A DNA stretch of 64,000 nucleotides from Motiliproteus sp041586735 (lineage in GTDB: Bacteria > Pseudomonadota > Gammaproteobacteria > Pseudomonadales > Balneatricaceae): positions 85,566 through 149,565 of the forward strand of contig JBFGZQ010000009.1 in assembly GCA_041586735.1 (NCBI GenBank), written 5' to 3'. The position numbers and the translations under genes are program-made. The notes below the pieces were generated by a model. The model searched no databases, was not told the origin of the DNA, and worked only from the letters and a program-made list of their open reading frames with translations. Position 1 is the stretch's first letter, and every line of letters begins with the position of its first letter. Below are positions 59,064 through 64,000 of the stretch, piece after piece.

Positions 59064-60584
59064 TTAGAAGAAGCCCAGCGGGCTGGTGCTGTAGCTGATC
59101 AACAGGTTCTTGGTCTGCTGGTAATGATCCAGCATCATCTTGTGGGTTTCACGGCCGATACCGGACTTCTTGTAGCCACCAAAAGCAGCATGCGCAGGAT
59201 AGGCATGGTAGCAGTTGGTCCACACCCGACCGGCCTGGATCGCACGACCCATGCGGTAAGCGCGGTTCATATCACGGGTCCAGAGACCGGCACCCAGACC
59301 AAATTCGGTATCATTGGCGATCGCCAGCGCTTCGGCTTCATCTTTGAACGTGGTGACGCTGATCACCGGGCCAAAGATCTCCTCCTGGAACACTCGCATC
59401 GCGTTATTGCCCTTGAGGACAGTCGGCTCGACATAGAAACCACCGCCAAACTCGGCACCGACCGCTGCGGCCTTGCCACCGATCAACACCTCGGCACCTT
59501 CATTTTTGCCGATCTCGAGATAACTCATGATCCGCTCGAACTGCTCCTGAGAGGCCTGAGCGCCGACCATGGTGTCGGTATCCAGCGGGTTGCCACGCTT
59601 GATTTTAGCGATACGCTCGATCACCAGGCCGATAAACTTCTCATAGATCGATTCCTGAATCAGTAGCCGTGACGGACAGGTACAGACCTCACCCTGGTTG
59701 AAGAACGCCAGTACCGCGCCTTCGACACACTTGCTGATGTAGTCATCCTCCTGATCCAGCACATCTTCAAAGTAGATGTTGGGCGACTTGCCGCCCAGCT
59801 CGACGGTGGAGGGGATAATGTTCTCAGCCGCACATTTGAGGATATGGCTGCCGATCGGGGTAGAACCGGTAAACGCGATCTTGGCGATACGGGTGCTGGT
59901 CGCCAGCGCTTGACCGGCCTCTTCACCGTAACCCTGAATGATATTCAGCACGCCCGCAGGCAGCAGATCACCGATAATCTCCACCAATACCATGATCGAC
60001 ATCGGGGTCTGCTCGGCAGGCTTGAGGATCACGCAGTTACCGGCCACCAGCGCCGGCGCCAGCTTCCAGGCTGCCATCAGCAGCGGGAAGTTCCAGGGGA
60101 TGATCTGCCCGACAACGCCCAGCGGCTCATGGAAATGATAGGCCGCGGTGTGTTCGTCAATCTCGGCAACGGTGCCTTCCTGTGCACGAATACAACCGGC
60201 ATAGTAACGGAAATGATCGGCTGCCAGCGGCACGTCTGCTGCCAGGGTTTCGCGTACCGATTTGCCGTTATCCCAAGATTCGGCAACCGCTAGCTTCTCT
60301 AGGTTGGCCTCGATGCGATCGGCGATCTTAAGCAGAATATTGGAGCGCTCGGTGACCGAGGTCTTGCCCCAAGCATCCTTGGCAGCATGGGCGGCATCCA
60401 GCGCTTTTTCAACATCTGCCGCGCATGAGCGTGGGATCTCAGCGATCAATGCTCCGGTAATCGGTGTAGTATTTTCAAAATAACGACCGTTAACCGGAGC
60501 CACAAATTCACCGCCAATGTAGTTGCCATAGCGCGGTTTAAAAGAGATGACAGATCCTTCAGAACCTGGATTAGCGTAGATCAT
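59064..60584 (-). CDS. exaC: NAD-dependent acetaldehyde dehydrogenase ExaC/AldB
   Basis: 506 residues from ATG 60584 (MIYANPGSEGSVISFKPRYGNYIGGEFVAPV), exactly the length of Pseudomonas ExaC, whose C-terminus ...HYQQTKNLL and PLGFF it shares. Aldehyde dehydrogenase signs: GQIIPWNFPLLMAAWKLAPAL, catalytic Glu in TVELGGKSPNIYFEDVLDQ, catalytic Cys in FNQGEVCTCPSRLLIQ. It oxidises acetaldehyde or similar short aldehydes to acids. Codons to 60671 upstream look non-coding. Placed next to NosP/NahK-like genes, as in ethanol-oxidation regulons. A terminator with seven T residues follows at 58951. Confidence 0.95.
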   Translation of the reverse strand: MIYANPGSEGSVISFKPRYGNYIGGEFVAPVNGRYFENTTPITGALIAEIPRSCAADVEKALDAAHAAKDAWGKTSVTERSNILLKIADRIEANLEKLAVAESWDNGKSVRETLAADVPLAADHFRYYAGCIRAQEGTVAEIDEHTAAYHFHEPLGVVGQIIPWNFPLLMAAWKLAPALVAGNCVILKPAEQTPMSIMVLVEIIGDLLPAGVLNIIQGYGEEAGQALATSTRIAKIAFTGSTPIGSHILKCAAENIIPSTVELGGKSPNIYFEDVLDQEDDYISKCVEGAVLAFFNQGEVCTCPSRLLIQESIYEKFIGLVIERIAKIKRGNPLDTDTMVGAQASQEQFERIMSYLEIGKNEGAEVLIGGKAAAVGAEFGGGFYVEPTVLKGNNAMRVFQEEIFGPVISVTTFKDEAEALAIANDTEFGLGAGLWTRDMNRAYRMGRAIQAGRVWTNCYHAYPAHAAFGGYKKSGIGRETHKMMLDHYQQTKNLLISYSTSPLGFF

Positions 60585-60931
60585 AGCGGTACCTTTTTTG
60601 TTGTAGTGGGTAGCGTTGCAAGCCCTGTGCAACTCGACAGCTCGAGCCTGGCGCAGAACGACTCCATGCAAGGTTGTCGCGGCTGTTTATCAGCGCAACG
60701 TAGATTTCCCAGTCATCATACGAATCGCTACCCCGCCACAACAGGGTACTTTGGCGCAGAAAAACTAGTTCCTTAGCAGTAGGCTGTCCGAATCGATGGC
60801 TATCTTTAAGGGGTAGCGGAGGTCAGCGCGAACAACGTCGGTTACAACAAGCCTGTAGCAGCGTCCATCGATACAGCAATCGACACAGGGCTCTAACATA
60901 TTGCGTTACAGGGAGATAACCAAGTACTGCA
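60585..60931. other. 347-bp gap upstream of exaC
   Basis: No gene, RNA or repeat found. It must hold the exaC promoter. I looked for a sigma-54 site (GG-N10-GC) on the minus strand, as is known for some alcohol-regulon genes, and found nothing convincing. Confidence 0.3.
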
Positions 60932-61471
60932 TCAATCCAACCGTAGCTCACGCTTAGACGCAAAGTGTCGACTGTTATCAATCAGTCGAATCCAGCGCGG
61001 CCGAATGGCATAAAAACAGCTATTGATCAGCCGTTGGCGGATGAGTTCTTCAGCAGCATTGGCAGGCTGCCGGTACAGCGCCTGCAGCTGCGGCGATTTT
61101 TGTAGATACAGAGCCAATACCGCGGGACGTAGCGAGTCAGGAACCCGTGAGGCCTCACCACTGATCTGTAAGCCTTTGACGCAGAACCAGTCGCTAGCCT
61201 TCTGACTGAGGGTCACCGCCACCTGCGGGCTACGCAGCAGATCCTGGCTGTGGCGTGAATCCGGACTGGAGATAAAATAGAGGACGAGATCCGCATCGCT
61301 GACAAAAAACAGCTCGCAGGCCCAGGGTTCAGGCGTTTTTTGATCCGCTCCTCTCTGTGCATCGAACGGCGCGCTCAGGGTCGCTAAGCTGAGGGTGCGA
61401 CAAGCGCGCATTAGCGTGTTGATCTGTTCGCGTAGCTCTGGCTCCTGTAATCCGCTCTCAGCACTAGGCAT
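60932..61471 (-). CDS. FMN-binding split-barrel (pyridoxamine oxidase-like) protein
   Basis: 179 residues. The YhbP/HugZ-like pattern is RTLSLATLSAPFDAQRG, WACELFFVSDADLVLYFISSPDSRHSQDL, VAVTLSQKASDWFCVKGLQISGEASRVPD and FYAIRPRWIRLIDNSRHFASKREL. Such proteins bind FMN or heme; substrate unknown. The start overlaps the last codons of ubiX by 8 bases, so expression is coupled to ubiX. ATG 61471 is taken, as nothing earlier fits. A link to the UbiX flavin (prenylated FMN) is conceivable but not shown. Confidence 0.85.
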   Translation of the reverse strand: MPSAESGLQEPELREQINTLMRACRTLSLATLSAPFDAQRGADQKTPEPWACELFFVSDADLVLYFISSPDSRHSQDLLRSPQVAVTLSQKASDWFCVKGLQISGEASRVPDSLRPAVLALYLQKSPQLQALYRQPANAAEELIRQRLINSCFYAIRPRWIRLIDNSRHFASKRELRLD

Positions 61472-62051
61472 CCGCCGCGCTCATCGTGCTGCCCTGCCAA
61501 CGTCTGACTTTATCGGTTTCAATATCAAACAGATCCAGCACCCGAGCAACGCTATGGGTAATCAGATCATCAATCGACTGTGGCTGGTTATAGAACGCCG
61601 GCATCGGTGGCGCGATCACCGCGCCCAGTTTCGAGGCTTCATACAACAGTTTACAATGGCCTTGATGCAACGGGGTTTCGCGTGGCATCAGCACCAGACG
61701 GCGCTGCTCCTTGAGGATCACATCAGCAGCCCGCACCAGCAGACTATCGGCGTACGAATGGACGATGGCCGACAGGGTTTTCATCGAGCAGGGGGTAATA
61801 ATCATGCCCGCCGTTTTAAACGAACCACTGGCAATACTCGCCGCTTGATTACGATAATTATGCACCTCATCGGCCAGCCCCTCGACGTATTTGGCGGTCA
61901 ATGAGGTTTCTATCTCGATATTCTTACGGGCATAACTACTCATCACCAGGTGCGTTTCTATCTCGGGAATATCACGCAGCAGCTGCAACAGGCGGATTCC
62001 ATAGATGACGCCACTGGCGCCACTCATCCCCACAATCAATCGTTTACTCAT
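61464..62051 (-). CDS. ubiX: Flavin prenyltransferase UbiX
   Basis: 195 residues. UbiX joins dimethylallyl phosphate to FMN to make the prenylated cofactor used by UbiD decarboxylases in ubiquinone synthesis. Family marks: RLIVGMSGASGVIYGIRLLQLLRD, ETHLVMSSYARKNIEIET, GMIITPCSMKTLSAIVHSYADSLLVRAADVILKEQRRLVLMPRETPLHQGHCKLLYEASKLGAVIAPPMPAFY and DDLITHSVARVLDLFDI. No ubiD in the window. Overlaps the downstream FMN-barrel gene by 8 bases. Confidence 0.96.
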   Translation of the reverse strand: MSKRLIVGMSGASGVIYGIRLLQLLRDIPEIETHLVMSSYARKNIEIETSLTAKYVEGLADEVHNYRNQAASIASGSFKTAGMIITPCSMKTLSAIVHSYADSLLVRAADVILKEQRRLVLMPRETPLHQGHCKLLYEASKLGAVIAPPMPAFYNQPQSIDDLITHSVARVLDLFDIETDKVRRWQGSTMSAADA

Positions 62052-62195
62052 AAAAACTACAACCTATAACAGTTCCTGCAGCCGACCTAGCCACTGCATC
62101 AGCACAAATACAATCCGTTAAATATACGCCATTGCTGGGCTGCCGACGACTGCGGTTGTGCCGTGACCAAAGCCACGCGCAGTCGCCAGCAAGGG

Positions 62196-63722
62196 CTACA
62201 CCCGCAGAAACGAGCGGACCTTTCCCATCCAGCTTTGCTGTTCTACGGGCTTCTCTAGGGTGACCACCAGATCCAGTGTTTCGCTGGTCTGCAGACTGTC
62301 TAAACCGATCTCGCGGGTATTGATATTGGTAGATAACTCCTGTGCCAGGTCGGGATGACTGGCCATCACCTCTTGAAAATCGTCTTTGTTCATGCGGTAG
62401 CAGCGGCAGTCTTCCAGCGCCACCACCGAGGCGATTCGAGGAGACCCGGTCAGCAGCCCCATCTCACCAAAATAACTACCCGACTTGAGTGTGGGCAGTT
62501 GTTTACGCGGCTGACCCTCCAGTTCAATGTAACTTTCGGCTTGACCATCAATCAAAAAATACAACCAATTGGCTCGGGCACCCTGGCGGGTAATGATGTC
62601 GCCCTTGGCAAAGGGGGCGTATTTGAGTCGCTTGGCGATATTACGTAACTCCTGTTCAGGAAAACGATTGAACAACTTTATGCTCCGCAACATATTGACC
62701 CGATCCGACACCTGGCGAGTGATCTTCAACTCATCGCGCTTATCGGTCTCCTTGGTCATCCGAATATGCTGTTCAGGATAAGCCAGGCGCATCCCCTCGC
62801 GCTGCATGGCCGAGAAGATATGGGTACGCACCACCGAGTCGGTCGGATCGTCAGGGTGCAGATCGGTGAGCCAATAACGCAGGGCATAGCGGCCATAACT
62901 CTCCTCAAAACCCATCAGTACACAGCTGGGTAAAGGGTCTTTGGCCACATTGGGAATATCCAGACTACGGATCGCCGTTTCAATCACCTCGATGACCCGC
63001 GGCGGACGCTCTTGATAGCCGACGTTAAACCAGATCCAGCGGCGCCATTGCACTGGGTCCTCACCATGACGGCCCAGCACCAGAAACTTGCCTTTCATCA
63101 TCTGACTGTTGGGTACGATCACCGTTTCCCAGTTTCGGGTCTGCACCGCCGTATGCCGCCAACGAATCTGCACCACCCGCCCGGTGATGTCATCGAGCTT
63201 GATCCAATCGCCGATATCCACCGAATTGTCCAACTGCAACGCCAACCCCGCCAACAGATTGCCCAGAGTATCCTGCATCGAAAAGGCCACCATCGCGGTG
63301 ATCACCGTCGAGGTGGTGACGATGCTAGACAGCTCCAGACCGGCATCATGCAGCTGTACCATGACCCAACCAAGGTAGCCGATAAAGACGATGATATCTT
63401 CCAGAATGCGGGGCACTTTAAGCCGCAGCACTGGCAGTATAATCCGTAAAATCAGCATCATGCTGAGTCGGATCAACGCCAAGCCTTCGAAAAACTGGAA
63501 CAACTCACGCATCCACACACTCGGTGACGCAAGCCCGAAAACAAACAACACACCGCTAAGCAGCATACCCAGCAACGAGAGCGACAACACTCCCAGCGTG
63601 ATCAACACCGCCTTCTTTCCCGGCGCATTGTAACGCAGCAGCATCACCCCAACGACCAGGCTATACACCACAACCCAGAGCATCCCCTCGTGCCAAGCAA
63701 ACAGATTTATGCTGTTCCACAT
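62196..63722 (-). CDS. MscS-family channel with cyclic-nucleotide-binding domain
   Basis: 508 residues. Four to five N-terminal membrane helices (about 12-30, 38-70, 78-115, 125-165) lead into the MscS pore and beta domain (AMVAFSMQDTLGNLLAGLALQLDNSVDIGDWIKLDDITGRVVQIRWRHTAVQTRNWETVIVPNSQMMKGK). Residues about 350-470 form a cNMP-binding fold with AKGDIITRQGARANWLYFLIDGQAESYIE and SGSYFGEMGLLTGSPRIASVVALEDCRCYRM; in the phosphate-binding cassette FGEMGLLTGSPRIASV the Glu and Arg needed for ligand contact are kept. Such channels may be gated or tuned by cAMP or another nucleotide as well as by membrane tension. It lies downstream of the 5S rRNA on the same strand. Confidence 0.92.
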   Translation of the reverse strand: MWNSINLFAWHEGMLWVVVYSLVVGVMLLRYNAPGKKAVLITLGVLSLSLLGMLLSGVLFVFGLASPSVWMRELFQFFEGLALIRLSMMLILRIILPVLRLKVPRILEDIIVFIGYLGWVMVQLHDAGLELSSIVTTSTVITAMVAFSMQDTLGNLLAGLALQLDNSVDIGDWIKLDDITGRVVQIRWRHTAVQTRNWETVIVPNSQMMKGKFLVLGRHGEDPVQWRRWIWFNVGYQERPPRVIEVIETAIRSLDIPNVAKDPLPSCVLMGFEESYGRYALRYWLTDLHPDDPTDSVVRTHIFSAMQREGMRLAYPEQHIRMTKETDKRDELKITRQVSDRVNMLRSIKLFNRFPEQELRNIAKRLKYAPFAKGDIITRQGARANWLYFLIDGQAESYIELEGQPRKQLPTLKSGSYFGEMGLLTGSPRIASVVALEDCRCYRMNKDDFQEVMASHPDLAQELSTNINTREIGLDSLQTSETLDLVVTLEKPVEQQSWMGKVRSFLRV

Positions 63723-63869
63723 CGCGACTCATCCTCCATTATTGATTGGCTGGTTATGTTGCTATTGATAAGCTCCCCAGAGCAATACCATAGGCGCCGC
63801 AGTAGTGCAGCTTTAAATAGCCGTAAAGCGTCACTCGACCCTGTCTTATAAATAAATATTCCAGAACGC

Positions 63870-63899
63870 AAAAATCCCTGACTGTTTCCAGTCAGGGAT
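63870..63899 (-). terminator. rRNA operon terminator
   Basis: ATCCCTGACT and AGTCAGGGAT form a perfect 10-bp stem with loop GGAAAC (minus strand), followed by four T residues. It lies just past the 3' end of the 5S rRNA and would stop rRNA transcription before the MscS-type gene. Confidence 0.9.
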
Positions 63900-63910
63900 G
63901 TGCGTAATAG

Positions 63911-64000
63911 GCGCTTGGCGATGTCCTACTCTCACATGGGGAGACCCCACACTACCATCGGCGCTAAATCGTTTCACTGCTGAGTTCGGAATGGTATCAG
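63911..64000 (-). rRNA. rrf: 5S ribosomal RNA, 3' part
   Basis: Read on the minus strand the sequence matches bacterial 5S rRNA: CCGAACTCAGCAGTGAAACG, then TAGCGCCGATGGTAGTGTGG, GGTCTCCCCATGTGAGAGTA and a closing CGCCAAGCGCC. About 90 of roughly 115-120 bases are visible; the 5' end lies beyond the right edge, where the 23S and 16S genes of the same operon should follow. Confidence 0.97.

Noticed and set aside
60585..60931. Sigma-54 promoter upstream of exaC
   Set aside because: GACAACCTTGCA on the minus strand lacks the needed GG at -24.

Overview
The window looks like a stretch of a gammaproteobacterial chromosome of moderate to high GC. The basis is the set of housekeeping proteins (RimO, TtcA, SbcB, RsuA, YaaA, YchJ, an EarP/EF-P pair with Arg32) and a NosP/NahK/ExaC block arranged much as in Pseudomonas. 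Genus cannot be fixed from the sequence alone. It is a mixed core and accessory region with no CRISPR array, intact insertion sequence, prophage or tRNA that I could see. The right edge runs into the 3' end of an rRNA operon (5S, minus strand).

Layout. 0-3 kb: a truncated SEC-C/TPR protein and a PEP-CTERM surface protein. 3-12.8 kb: rimO, a prephenate dehydratase, a SCO1-like copper chaperone with a small membrane partner, ttcA, yqaA, recQ, a UPF0149 protein and a DUF1499 protein. 13.2-19.4 kb: a tightly packed five-gene operon made of a PhnD-like periplasmic binding protein, a membrane GGDEF/EAL protein, two membrane-anchored SoxA/TsdA-like cytochromes c and a SulP anion transporter. 19.7-21.3 kb: an AT-rich islet with an FMN-binding protein and a glutamine amidotransferase. 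21.5-25.3 kb: an apparent opine-utilisation or opine-production cassette (LysR regulator, octopine/nopaline-type dehydrogenase, YfcC-type transporter). 25.7-29.9 kb: a solitary hutH, then hrpB.

30.2-38.0 kb: a lower-GC accessory block encoding a trans-membrane electron-transfer system (PepSY-flavodoxin-reductase fusion, a DUF2271 protein with a flavinylation motif, a small PepSY protein, a ferric-reductase-like protein), a divergent two-component system and an EamA transporter. It lies between hrpB and sseA. A decayed piece of sseA follows hrpB, and a decayed piece of the hrpB 3' end precedes intact sseA, so the block appears to have entered a former hrpB-sseA junction.

38.2-53.5 kb: sseA, trpS, rsuA, an exonuclease, yaaA, a two-RCK potassium channel with an unusual filter, an M16 protease, sbcB, ychJ, earP and efp. 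53.6-62 kb: a gamma-glutamylcyclotransferase, a nitric-oxide/aldehyde signalling block (LuxR-type regulator, NahK-like hybrid kinase, NosP-like FIST protein, ExaC aldehyde dehydrogenase), and an FMN protein with ubiX. 62-64 kb: an MscS channel with a cyclic-nucleotide-binding domain and the 5S rRNA end.

One feature no single annotation explains is the repeated occurrence of short tandem repeats with units of 13-15 bp, each of different sequence, at gene junctions (about 4.7, 7.4, 9.0, 25.4, 33.0, 45.3 and 50.7 kb) and once inside a coding start (35.7 kb). This suggests a genome-wide mutational habit rather than a repeat family. All functional statements rest on reading motifs and remembered families; no database search was run.
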